From: Actinostola sp. cb2023
Taxonomy: Eukaryota > Cnidaria > Anthozoa > Actiniaria > Actinostolidae
Direction: 5' to 3'
Assembly (NCBI GenBank): GCA_033675265.1
Contig: JAUJYZ010000126.1
Span: forward strand, 1-64,000
Length of the DNA: 64,000 nt
The translations under genes and the position numbers were made by a program. Below are positions 1-11,485 of the stretch, in pieces. The stretch's first letter is position 1. Every line of letters begins with the position of its first letter. Under the pieces are notes generated by a model. It did not search any database, was not told the origin of the DNA, and saw only the letters and a list, made by a program, of their open reading frames with translations.

Positions 1-12
1 GCAATTTTCTGA

Positions 13-184
13 TGGACTTTTTTTGATATAAAGATTCTGACAAGGACTTTCTTTGGGATTGATGAAAATTATATCCTACCATTCTCGATTTTATGTGTAG
101 AGAAAATGGACTTTTTTAGGGTAACATTCTGGGCCGTTGGACTTTTTTTGGGTCTTGTTTTTGTGTAATGGACTTTTTGGGGGT
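13..184 (+). repeat. Degenerate ~31-bp repeat around TGGACTTTTTTTGGG
   Basis: A core like TGGACTTTTTTTGGG recurs at 13, 43, 107, 138 and 169, that is at spacings of about 30, 64, 31 and 31, so one unit is unrecognisable. It directly precedes the 25-bp array and may be an older tandem repeat. From 185 to 399 I see only unique sequence with some G runs. Confidence 0.6.
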
Positions 185-399
185 TTGGCCTCATTTGCAC
201 CTCCCCGTCACTGATACCCCTGAGTACCCCCGCTGGGGCTAAAACACCTGTTTAATTGATACGATTACCGAACACAGTTTATGCACCTATCATCAGTTAT
301 CCCCTGGGGGGAGACCCCGGGCAAGGGAGGGGACTTTGCAAAAGGGCCTGTCAAAGTTGTTCATTTCCCCCTGCTAGGTAGGGACATAGAACAAACAAA

Positions 400-3300
400 T
401 GCCCGTCCCAAATGTCACGTCCCCTCCCCGTCCCAAATGTCGTCCCCTCCCCCGTCCCAAATGTCCAGTCCCCCCTCCCTCCCCGTCCCAAATGTCCAGT
501 CCCCTCCCCGTCCCAAATGTCCAGTCCCCTCCCCGTCCCAAATGTCCAGTCCCCTCCCCGTCCCAAATGTCACGTCCCCTCCCCGTCCCAAATGTCCAGT
601 CCCCTCCCCGTCCCAAATGTCCAGTCCCCTCCCCGTCCCAAATGTCCAGTCCCCTCCCCGTCCCAAATGTCCAGTCCCCTCCCCGTCCCAAATGTCCAGT
701 CCCCTCCCCGTCCCAAATGTCCAGTCCCCTCCCCGTCCCAAATGTCCAGTCCCCTCCCCGTCCCAAATGTCACGTCCCCTCCCCGTCCCAAATGTCACGT
801 CCCCTCCCCGTCCCAAATGTCACGTCCCCTCCCCGTCCCAAATGTCACGTCCCCTCCCCGTCCCAAATGTCACGTCCCCTCCCCGTCCCAAATGTCACGT
901 CCCCTCCCCGTCCTAAATGTCCAGTCCCCTCCCCGTCCCAAATGTCCAGTCCCCTCCCCGTCCCAAATGTCACGTCCCCTCCCCGTCCCAAATGTCACGT
1001 CCCCTCCCCGTCCCAAATGTCCAGTCCCCTCCCCGTCCCAAATGTCCAGTCCCCTCCCCGTCCCAAATGTCCAGTCCCCTCCCCGTCCCAAATGTCCAGT
1101 CCCCTCCCCGTCCCAAATGTCCAGTCCCCTCCCCGTCCCAAATGTCCAGTCCCCTCCCCGTCCCAAATGTCCAGTCCCCTCCCCCCGTCCCAAATGTCCA
1201 GTCCCCTCCCCGTCCCAAATGTCCAGTCCCTCCCCGTCCCAAATGTCCAGTCCCCTCCCCGTCCCAAATGTCCAGTCCCCTCCCCGTCCCAAATTTCCAG
1301 TCCCCTCCCCGTCCCAAATGTCCAGTCCCCTCCCCGTCCCAAATGTCCAGTCCCCTCCCCGTCCCAAATGTCCAGTCCCCTCCCCGTCCCAAATGTCCAG
1401 TCCCCTCCCCGTCCCAAATGTCCAGTCCCCTCCCCGTCCCAAATGTCCAGTCCCCTCCCCGTCCCAAATGTCCAGTCCCCTCCCCGTCCCAAATGTCCAG
1501 TCCCCTCCCCGTCCCAAATGTCCAGTCCCCTCCCCGTCCCAAATGTCCAGTCCCCTCCCCGTCCCTAATGTCCAGTCCCCTCGCCGTCCCAAATGTCACG
1601 TCCCCTCCCCGTCCCAAATGTCACGTCCCCTCCCCGTCCCAAATGTCCAGTCCCCTCCCCGTCCCAAATGTCCAGTCCCCTCCCCGTCCCAAATGTCACG
1701 TCCCCTCCCCGTCCCAAATGTCCAGTCCACTCCCCGTCCCAAATGTCCAGTCCCCTCCCCGTCCCAAATGTCCAGTCCCCTCCCCAAATGTCCAGTCCCC
1801 TCCCCGTCCCTAATGTCCAGTCCCCTCCCCAAATGTCCAGTCCCCTCCGCGTCCCAAATGTCCAGTCCCCTCCCCGTCCCTAATGTCCAGTCTCCTCCCC
1901 GTCCCAAATGTGACGTCCCCTCCCCGTCCCAAATGTCACGTCCCCTCCCCGTCCCAAATGTCACGTCCCCTCCCCGTCCCAAATGTCACGTCCCCTCCCC
2001 GTCCCAAATGTCACGTCCCCTCCCCGTCCCAAATGTCACGTCCCCTCCCCGTCCCAAACGTCCAGTCCCCTCCCCGTCCCAAATGTCACGTCCCCTCCCC
2101 GTCCCAAATGTCCAGTCCCCTCCCCGTCCCAAATGTCCAGTCCCCTCCCCGTCCCTAATGTCCAGTCCCCTCCCCAAATGTCCAGTCCCCTCCGCGTCCC
2201 AAATGTCCAGTCCCCTCCCCGTCCCAAATGTCCAGTCCCCTCCCCTTCCCAAATGTCACGTCCCCTCCCCGTCCCAAATGTCACGTCCCCTCCCCGTCCC
2301 AAATGTCACGTCCCCTCCCCGTCCCAAATGTCACGTCCCCTCCCCGTCCCAAATGTCCAGTCCCCTCCCCGTCCCAAATGTCCAGTCCCCTCCCCGTCCC
2401 AAATGTCCAGTCCCCTCCCCGTCCCAAATGTCCAGTCCCCTCCCCGTCCCAAATGTCCAGTCCCCTCCCCGTCCCAAATGTCCAGTCCCCTCCCCGTCCC
2501 AAATGTCCAGTCCCCTCCCCGTCCCTAATGTCCAGTCCCCTCGCCGTCCCAAATGTCACGTCCCCTCCCCGTCCCAAATGTCACGTCCCCTCCCCGTCCC
2601 AAATGTCCAGTCCCCTCCCCGTCCCAAATGTCCAGTCCCCTCCCCGTCCCAAATGTCACGTCCCCTCCCCGTCCCAAATGTCCAGTCCACTCCCCGTCCC
2701 AAATGTCCAGTCCCCTCCCCGTCCCAAATGTCCAGTCCCCTCCCCAAATGTCCAGTCCCCTCCCCGTCCCTAATGTCCAGTCCCCTCCCCAAATGTCCAG
2801 TCCCCTCCGCGTCCCAAATGTCCAGTCCCCTCCCCGTCCCTAATGTCCAGTCTCCTCCCCGTCCCAAATGTGACGTCCCCTCCCCGTCCCAAATGTCACG
2901 TCCCCTCCCCGTCCCAAATGTCACGTCCCCTCCCCGTCCCAAATGTCACGTCCCCTCCCCGTCCCAAATGTCACGTCCCCTCCCCGTCCCAAATGTCACG
3001 TCCCCTCCCCGTCCCAAAATGTCACGTCCCCTCCCCGTCCCAAACGTCCAGTCCCCTCCCCGTCCCAAATGTCACGTCCCCTCCCCGTCCCAAATGTCCA
3101 GTCCCCTCCCCGTCCCAAATGTCCAGTCCCCTCCCCGTCCCTAATGTCCAGTCCCCTCCCCAAAAATGTCCAGTCCCCTCCGCGTCCCAAATGTCCAGTC
3201 CCCTCCCCGTCCCAAATGTCCAGTCCCCTCCCCTTCCCAAATGTCACGTCCCCTCCCCGTCCCAAATGTCACGTCCCCTCCCCGTCCCAAATGTCACGTC

Positions 3301-5055
3301 CCCTCCCCGTCCCAAATGTCACGTCCCCTCCCCGTCCCAAATGTCACGTCCCCTCCCCGTCCCAAATGTCACGTCCCCTCCCCGTCCCAAATGTCACGTC
3401 CCCTCCCCGTCCCAAATGTCACGTCCCCTCCCCGTCCCAAATGTCCAGTCCCCTCCCCGTCCCAAATGTCCAGTCCCCTCCCCGTCCCCCATGTCCAGTC
3501 CCCTCCCCAAATGTCCAGTCCCCTCCCCGTCCCTAATGTCCAGTCCCCTCCCCAAATGTCCAGTCCCCTCCGCGTCCCAAATGTCCAGTCCCCTCCCCGT
3601 CCCTAATGTCCAGTCTCCTCCCCGTCCCAAATGTCACGTCCCCTCCCCGTCCCAAATGTCACGTCCCCTCCCCGTCCCAAATGTCACGTCCCCTCCCCGT
3701 CCCAAATGTCACGTCCCCTCCCCGTCCCAAATGTCACGTCCCCTCCCCGTCCCAAATGTCCAGTCCCCTCCCCGTCCCAAATGTCCAGTCCCCTCTCCGT
3801 CCCAAATGTCACGTCCCCTCCCCGTCCCAAATGTCCAGTCCCCTCCCCGTCCCAAATGTCCAGTCCCCTCCCCGTCCCAAATGTCCAGTCCCCTCCCCGT
3901 CCCAAATGTCCAGTCCCCTCCCCGTCCCAAATGTCCAGTCCCCTCCCCGTCCCAAATGTCCAGTCCCCTCCCCGTCCCAAATGTCCAGTCCCCTCCCCGT
4001 CCCAAATGTCCAGTCCCCTCCCCGTCCCAAATGTCCAGTCCCCTCCCCGTCCCAAATGTCCAGTCCCCTCCCCCGTCCCAAATGTCCAGTCCCCTCCCCG
4101 TCCCAAATGTCCAGTCCCCTCCCCGTCCCAAATGTCCAGTCCCCTCCCCGTCCCTAATGTCCAGTCCCCTCCCCGTCCCAAATGTCCAGTCCCCTCCCCG
4201 TCCCAAATGTCACGTCCCCTCCCCGTCCCAAATGTCACGTCCCCTCCCCGTCCCAAATGTCACGTCCCCTCCCCGTCCCAAATGTCACGTCCCCTCCCCG
4301 TCCCAAATGTCACGTCCCCTCCCCGTCCCAAATGTCACGTCCCCTCCCCGTCCCAAATGTCACGTCCCCTCCCCGTCCCAAATGTCCAGTCCCCTCCCCG
4401 TCCCAAATGTCACGTCCCCTCCCAGTCCCAAATGTCCAGTCCCCTCCCCGTCCCAAATGTCACGTCCCCTCCTTTGTCCCAAATGTCCAGTCCAGTCCCC
4501 TCCTTTGTCCCAAATGTCCAGTCCAGTCCCCTCCCCGTCCCAAATGTCACGTCCCCTCCCCGTCCCAAATGTCACGTCCCCTCCCCGTCCCAAATGTCAC
4601 GTCCCCTCCCCGTCCCAAATGTCACGTCCCCTCCCCGTCCCAAATGTCACGTCCCCTCCCCGTCCCAAATGTCCAGTCCCCTCCCCGTCCCAAATGTCCA
4701 GTCCCCTCCCCGTCCCAAATGTCCAGTCCCCTCCCCGTCCCAAATGTCACGTCCCCTCCCCGTCCCAAATGTCACGTCCCCTCCCCGTCCCAAATGTCAC
4801 GTCCCCTCCCCGTCCCAAATGTCACGTCCCCTCCCCGTCCCAAATGTCCAGTCCCCTCCCCGTCCCAAATGTCCAGTCCCCTCCCCGTCCCAAATGTCCA
4901 GTCCCCTCCCCGTCCCAAATGTCCAGTCCCCTCCCCGTCCCAAATGTCCAGTCCCCTCCCCGTCCCAAATGTCAAGTCCCCTCCCCGTCCCAATGTTAAG
5001 TCCCCTCCCCGTCCCAATGTCAAGTCCCCTCGCTGTCCCAATGTTGAGTTCCCTG
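400..5055 (+). repeat. 25-bp C-rich satellite array (~4.6 kb)
   Basis: Roughly 185 near-identical copies of a 25-bp unit reading CCCCTCCCCGTCCCAAATGT followed by a 5-base box. The box is either CCAGT or CACGT, rarely TGACGT, and the two unit types occur in runs. Short units lacking the CGTCC part (15 bp) and a few with an extra C or A break the register. At 4465-4530 a CTTTGTCCC variant occurs. Both array edges are degenerate (CCAATGTTAAG near 4990). Because 25 is not a multiple of 3, all frames stay open for hundreds of codons on both strands; these are not genes. The opposite strand has G runs spaced as GGG-AC-GGGG-A-GGGG. Confidence 0.97.
1381..3020 (+). repeat. 960-bp higher-order repeat inside the 25-bp array
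   Basis: Sequence from about 1381 to 2060 is repeated base for base at +960 (2341-3020), including rare private variants: TCGCCGTCC at 1580/2540, AGTCCACTCC at 1725/2685, TCTCCTCC at 1891/2851 and TGACGTC at 1910/2870. A third, shorter match with the same markers lies at 3480-3640. This shows recent unequal exchange or amplification of blocks of about 38 units. Confidence 0.85.
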
Positions 5056-5094
5056 AATAGTATCAACTGTATACAAGCTAGATACATCATAGGC

Positions 5095-5720
5095 ATATAA
5101 GATAAGTTGTGATAATTACCGTCCATGCGATTGGGATACTATTACCTTTTGATGATAGGTATATGTAAGGCCTATGCGAAACGTCGAACCGAACCATGAA
5201 CTTAATTCAGTCGAACCTATTAATTTTGTGGATACACTGCATTAAACCTTTATTATTTTTATTATTATTATTAAATAGGCTGATGGATAGTAATAATATG
5301 ATGGTCCCGTGATTATAATTTGCTGAGAAGACTTATAATAGGATCGGCTCGACTTAAGTTTGACGTTTACATTAGGCCTAAGACATGTTGTGATGAATAT
5401 TGTCCATGCTATTTGAATAAGTACTATCACCTTTATACATGATATACATAAGAGAGGTTGTCATGAATACTGTCCATGCCATTGACCTTTGTCATGTTCA
5501 GCACTCAGCCTAACCTCCAAGACCATGGTGAATTAAAATGATTACTGACTACTACAACATAGACAATGACTATGATGACATTAGAGCAGACAACAACCAT
5601 GACAGAGACAGTTATACATACATGAGAACCTGAAATACAATATGTTACAATGACACATAGATGCTAATATGATGTTACAATGTGCACCACATGCATATCA
5701 CAACTATATAGCACCGCAAC
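5095..5720 (-). repeat. Inverted copies of the 17-kb minisatellite family
   Basis: Read on the minus strand, 5095-5165 and 5388-5475 match the 70-bp unit that is tandemly arrayed at 17226-17862 (GCATGGACAGTATTCATCAC and AAAGGTGATAGTACTTATTC boxes). The piece 5480-5720 resembles 16960-17210 in inverse order (GACATTAGAGCAGACAAC and similar boxes). So the two loci are related arms in opposite orientation about 11 kb apart. Confidence 0.7.
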
Positions 5721-5832
5721 TGTCTTAATTAAGTTAAAGAACTGTATTTATGTATGTCTTAATTATGTTAATTAAAGAACTGTATTTATGTATATAGACT
5801 TGGAGCTGAACTTTTGTTATTTTGGAAAAGTG

Positions 5833-5895
5833 GTAGCTTTGGAAAAGTGGTCGCTTTGGAGAGGTGGTCGCTTAGGAGAGTGGTCGCAACCAGAG
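5833..5895 (+). repeat. Relic of a GGTCGCTT-type inverted-repeat element
   Basis: Four imperfect copies of an ~18-bp unit like GGAAAAGTGGTCGCTTTGG. The same vocabulary (gaccacttttcc, ggtcgctta) appears at 14404-14760 and, more distantly, at 16519-16706, where pogo-like ends are visible. Confidence 0.45.
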
Positions 5896-6664
5896 GATCA
5901 ACTGCATAAGATAATATCAAAGACAATAGCAAAGTATTGAGCCTGAGTAGTGTGTTATCGTCTAAAATGATGGTTACACTTTTAGTATTATATTTATGGT
6001 ATTCTTGCAATTAGTGTAAAGAGCGATTTAATATTAGATTCATTAATAATTTATATTACTGTCATTCCCTGATTATAAATACTTGATATTTTAAAAATCA
6101 ATGTTCCCATGAATGCTTGTTGAACTGTTATTTCTTTATCATCTTAAAGATATTAGTTTAACTTTTAAAGTTTACTGTGATCATCAAATTACATGGACGT
6201 CAGTGTCCATAAGGTCCCTGGATGCAACATCTGCTTTAGAAAATCAGTTCCCTTTCACAATGATTTAAGTATTGAAACAGTCGAACATTACAAATTCACA
6301 GCAAGTTGCAATAACAATATAGAAGACATTCAAAGTTCTCCTGTGGGACAAGTCTCTGGATAAGTTTGTAAGAAATTAAGTGCTATGAAAGCTTGCTGAC
6401 TTCCCAGGAATCTTTCAAATAAGAAAAAGATAGACTCCTCTGAAGTGATAAGAGTTTGCAAAACAGATTGTATGGGTACTTTATTTTGTAGATTATACAT
6501 GTAGATTATCCAGACCATATAATAGTATTCATAGCCTGAGAAATGAAATAATAGTTGCTTGGCACATCGCGAAACATGGACACAATACGTTATTTAATAG
6601 AGACAGCAGAAGAATTCTACCGTCAAGTTACCTTAGCTTATTATAGTTCTACTGCTGCTATTGT

Positions 6665-6710
6665 TAGTCGTTATTTATTTGTTTATTTGTTTATTTATTT
6701 ATTTATTTTG
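6665..6710 (+). repeat. TTTA/TTTG microsatellite
   Basis: A run of TTTA and TTTG tetranucleotides, about ten units, without neighbours of note. Confidence 0.85.
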
Positions 6711-6844
6711 CTCTCTCTTTAGTCCAACTTGATTATTAGTAGACTTATTCATGTAAACAGCTCATGCGCACAATTGCCTTTTATTTTGCTCTCGCTCTAT
6801 TATGTCCGTTTTTCCTCGTGCTATGTATTTGCTTACGTGTATTT

Positions 6845-6960
6845 TTGGAATTACACTTGAAACATCTGTAACCCTGAAGATGAGCAAGTTGCTCGAAAGC
6901 TCGGTTAAAATAAAATACCACAGGTTGATGATACAAACTATTGATGAATAATAATAATAC
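6845..6960 (+). mobile_element. Possible retroelement 3' end
   Basis: Contains CCTGAAGATGAGC, a small stem GAGCAA/TTGCTC, then TCGAAAGCTCGGTTAAAATAA and an AATAATAATAA tract. Such a CTGAAGATG...CGAAA arrangement is familiar from the 3' ends of Penelope-like and some LINE elements. No coding part is seen, so the assignment is tentative. Confidence 0.3.
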
Positions 6961-6999
6961 TTTATACAAAATCATGAAAAGATCATGTCTAGATGTTGA

Positions 7000-9900
7000 A
7001 ACACTTTAGACTACTAGTAGCCAAATGGTTTGACTTGTAATGGAAAAACAAAAGATTAAATGACATAGAATAAGTTCCAAACAGTAGCATTGGCATTGCT
7101 CGAAATGTAGGTTCAACATTTGTGAATATATTGTTGTTGTATTCATTATTAGAAATGGAACTTATTGAACATATACATGTATATTGATGACTGGATGATA
7201 TAGTACCCAGTATTATTCTAGTAGTTTGAAAAGAATGCATCCAATATGTAAGACTAGTAAAAATACCTTCACAGGAATTCCAAAAATTAATTTCAGCTGC
7301 ATAAAGTGAAAAAGATGAGTGAGAGAACAACAAATGATCCAAACCACTTTCAATTGCCCATAGATAAACATGTTATGCCCATAGATACATTTTTTTGCCC
7401 AAGTGGTTGCTTTTGCGGTTGTGCTTTAAAGTTTAAAATATATAGCTGATTTTCTCAAAAAAGCAAAACTGAACGTTTTCTAATGGATTACAAAGACAGG
7501 ACGAATGGAACTCTTTGCCCTATTTTTTTCCTTTCACCCAAGAATGATCAGCCAAGAATATATGGGTTAGAATTTAGATTGATTGAAAGAAACTGGTGTT
7601 GACTTCCAAAAAAAAATACTTGTTTACAAAGAAAGGAAACTCTCTTCCATCAATGTATATTATTGATCAGGTATTGTTACAAGATGTTGAAACCTTTTAT
7701 CTTGAAACTGGAATGTGACTGCATTTCTCATTGTGTAATCCCAAAGAATATGGTGTGCTAAGAAAATCCATTTATATGACTTATGAAAGATGATGTCATT
7801 GAAGATTTTTACCAGATGGACAATCAAACAGCCATGGCAGTCCGCAGAAGTTAAGACAAACCACAACAAACACACAAAGCTTCTACTCCGATACAAAATT
7901 ACATACTCCAACAAAACCCACCAAACACTTCAGAACAAGCCAAACTCTTGAGCAACCACAGTGAAGGACATTCCTGATTCTAAAGAGATGTGACCATATA
8001 TTTTTAAAAGGCAAAATATTTCATTGTGTTCAATCCAGAAATGTGTATATTGTAGTAGTCCAGAATGTCATCAAAATATTCAACACTGGTATCTTTGTGC
8101 ATTTTGATTGGTCAGTATGAAACCATATGAACCATCAAACGAAATTTGATCACGTGAAATATGCCTTTTGAAGCTTCTTATTAAACTGACAGGTTGTTTC
8201 CCACAGCAGCTGTGTGACACTCTTATAACCCAGTCTTTCAGCAAGTGAGCAAATAGTGAGCACTATTGGTAGATACAATATCTGTAGTCCTTGTGTAGTA
8301 TCCATGCCGCTCCTGCAACACGCTCTGTATCATTCATCATTGTGGAATATTTAGCTCATTGGTGGATACTTCATCTGTGATCCTTGTATAGTGCCCATGC
8401 TGCTCCTGCAACAAGCTGTGTAACATCATCATTGTCATTGATGGAATATTTAGCACAATTGGTAGATAGGTGTTGATAGCATCAGTGTTCTTGGTCAAGT
8501 CTCCTGCTCTTACTCCTATTTCTTACAATGTTCATCATCGATACAGTGCTGTGTCATTGTCAGGTTCAAAATTTGTGAATATATTGTTGTTGTATTCATT
8601 CTTAGAAATGGAACTTATTGAACAGATACATACATGTATATTGATGACTTGAATGATATAGTACCCAGTATATTCTAATACTGTAATTTGAAAAGAATGC
8701 ATCCAATATGTAAGACTACAATAGTAAAAATACTTCCACAGGAAAATGGTAGTCTGAAATGTCAATTCCAAAAATTACTTTCAGCTGAAGTGAAAATGAT
8801 ACGAGTGAGAGAACAACAAAATGATCCAAACCACTTTAAATTGCCCATAGATAAACATGTTATGCCCATAGATACATTTTTTGGCTCAAGTGGTTGCTTT
8901 TTCGCTTGTGCTTTAAAGTTTAAAATATAGCTGATTTTCTCACAAAGCAAAACTGAAAGTTTTCTAATGGGTTACAAAGAAAGGGCGAGTTAAATTCTTT
9001 ACCCAATTTTTTTCCTTTCACCAAAGAATGATCAGCCAAGAAAATATTGGGTCAGAATTTAAATTGATTGACTTTCAAGAAAAATAATTGTTTACAAATT
9101 AAGAAAGGAAACTCTTTCATCAGTGTATATTATTGACCAGGCCCTGTTACAAGATGTTGAAACCTTTTATTACTCAGCATGGACAGACGCCGAGTCTTAA
9201 AATTGGCTTTTTTCCCGGCTGCAGGAAGCCCGTGAAGATCGCTCGGTTCGTTCTTGAAGAAAATAGACTATGTAGTTTGGAGGACTCGCCTGAATGATTA
9301 TAGTTTTGTGGTATATGGCCAACCAAGTGCTCAAAGTACTGTGTATACAATTTTTCAACAAATAGTAAATACTGTCTGAAATTTAGAAGTGTTTACTTCT
9401 GGGTTCTCCCAAAAGTTCCTTGCAATTTTGGGCTGTCAAGCAGCCAAGAGTCTTACTCCATCTTTATCCCATACTTTCACCATAAGTTTACTAGTATATT
9501 GTTCGTTTAATTACTGAGTTTGTAAAAACTACAGTTGATGTCATCATGTCGAGTTCTGGGCGATTCCAAATTCTGCATGCTCTATGGAGTCACGCAATGC
9601 GAGTCTGTACTCACGCCTAAAATCTAAGGATTTTATTTTATTTTACTGTTTATACCCATTCTGAGCTGGTATTGTTGACAGGAAATTCTGTTTTAAATTG
9701 TGCAAATATTTTTAGGTTTCACATTAGTATTAAAATAGGCTTAGCTTTATCAAGAGGCCTCAGTTCTTGTTCACTGTCTAACAGTATTTTGGTCACTTAA
9801 ATTTAGATTGATTGAAAGAAACTTCCAAGAAAAAATACTTGTTTACAAAGAAAGGAAACTCTCTTCCATCAGTGTATATTATTGATCTGGCCCTGTTACA

Positions 9901-10840
9901 AGATGTTGAAACCTTTTATCTTGAAACTGGAATGTGACTGCATTTTTCATTGTATAATCCCAAAGAATATGGTGTGCTCAGAAAATCCATTTATATGATT
10001 TATGAACGATGATGGTGTCATTTAAGCGTTTTTCCAGATGGATAATCAAACAGCCATGGCAGTCCACAGAAGTTAAGACAAACCACAACAAACACACAAA
10101 GCTTCTACACAGAGACAAAATTACATACTCCAAGAAAACCCACCAAACACTTCAGAACAAGCCAAACTGTTGAGCAACCACAGTGAAGGACATTCCTGAT
10201 TCTGAAGAGATAGATTATTTGTAGAGGTGCGAAAGGTGTTTTTGAGTGATCATATATTTTTAAAGGCAAAAAATGTCATTGTGTTCAATCCAGAAATGTG
10301 TATTGTAGTAGTCCAGACTGTCATCAAAATATTCAACATTGGCATCTTTGAGCATTTTGATTGGTCAGTTTGAAACCATATGGACCATCAAAAGAAATTC
10401 TGATCACGTGAAATATGCCTTTTGAAGTTTCTTATTAAACTGACAGGTTGTTTCCCACAGCAGCTGTGTGACAGTCTTATAACCCGGTCTTTCCGCAAGT
10501 GAGCAAATAGTGAGCACTATTGGTAGATACAATATCTGTAGTCCTTGTGTAGTGTCCATGCCGCTCCTGCAACACGCTCTGTATCATTCATCATTGTGGA
10601 ATATTTAGCTCATTGGTGGATACTTCATCTGTGATCCTTGTATAGTGCCCATGCTGCTCCTGCAACAAGCTGTGTAACATCATCATTGTCATTGATGGAA
10701 TATTTAGCACAATTGGTAGATAGGTGTTGATAGCATCAGTGTTCTTGGTCAAGTCTCCTGCTCTTACTCCTATTTCTTACAATGTTCATCATCGATACTG
10801 TGCTGTGTCATTGTCAGGTTCAAAATTTGTGAATATATTG
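7000..10840 (+). repeat. ~1.45-kb tandem repeat units
   Basis: The block at 7107-8560 starts again at 8560 (period about 1453 bp) with the boxes TTTGTGAATATATTGTTG, GGAACTTATTGAAC, AAGAATGCATCCAATATG and TTGCCCATAGATAAACATG in the same order. The second unit is interrupted at about 9166 by 630 bp of unrelated sequence. A third copy resumes at 9798, re-using about 140 bp already present before the interruption, and runs to 10840. No protein-coding signature is present. It behaves like a complex satellite or a tandemly duplicated non-autonomous element. Confidence 0.8.
9167..9797. other. 630-bp unrelated insert in the 1.45-kb repeat
   Basis: The repeat breaks after AAACCTTTTAT and resumes at AATTTAGATTGATTG, a position it had already passed, so the insert is bracketed by a duplicated ~140-bp piece. 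I find no terminal inverted repeats and no coding frame. Confidence 0.5.
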
Positions 10841-10859
10841 ATATATATATTTGTGAATA

Positions 10860-11375
10860 TATTTGAAGTTCCTTATTAAACTGACAGGTTGTTTCCCACA
10901 GCAGCTGTGTGACAGTCTTATAACCCGGTCTTTCAGCAAGTGAGCAAATAATGAGCACTATTCTATTAGTATGATACAATATCTGTAGTCCTTGTGTAGT
11001 GTACATGCCACTCCTGCAACACGCTCTGCAACATCATCAATGGTGGAATCTTTAGTACTATTGGTAGATATTTTTTCTGTGGTCGTTGTGTACTGTCCAT
11101 GGTACTCCTGCAACAAGCTCTGTGACATCATCATTAGTGCAATCTTTAGCACTATTGGTAGCTACTTTTTCTGTGGTCGTTGTGTACTGTCCATGGTACT
11201 CCTGCATCACTTTCTTCAAAATCATCATTGATGGAATGTTTAGCACTATTGGTAGATACTTCATGTGTGGTACTTGTGTAGCGTTCATGGTAGTCCTGCA
11301 ACAATTTCTGCAGCATCATCATTATTGGAATCGTTAGCATCGTTGGTACTTCATCTGTGGTTGTGTAGAACTTGT
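10860..11375 (+). repeat. ~80-bp minisatellite
   Basis: Five to six copies of a unit with the boxes GCACTATTGGTAGATAC, CTGTGGTCCTTGTGTAGTG, CATG-CTCCTGCAACAAGCTC and ACATCATCATTGATGGAAT. The same unit in two to three copies ends each 1.45-kb repeat (8255-8470, 10510-10720), so this is an expanded tail of that family. Overlapping frames on both strands are repeat by-products. Confidence 0.85.
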
Positions 11376-11485
11376 GATGTTTCATGTAGGGATAACCTTG
11401 ATCAACATTTCAAATACATTTCATATTTTTTTGCATTACATAACATTTTTCATTTCATAAACAACAATATATAAACAACATTGGT
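11376..11485. other. Short AT-rich spacer before the 4.5-kb element
   Basis: No repeats or coding potential seen. It ends at the TTAA (11486-11489) into which the following element is inserted. Confidence 0.5.

Larger units (their letters stand above)
5056..7000. other. AT-rich intergenic DNA without genes
   Basis: No open frame has any recognisable domain. The stretch holds inverted copies of the 17-kb repeat family (5095-5720), a GGTCGC repeat relic (5833-5895), a TTTA microsatellite and a possible retroelement 3' end, listed separately. The rest (5896-6660) shows nothing I can name. Confidence 0.6.

Noticed and set aside
281..5126. Many long proline-rich or GRGGDW-type frames on both strands
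   Set aside because: They follow the 25-bp satellite in all frames; unit length is not a multiple of 3 and no codon constraint is visible.
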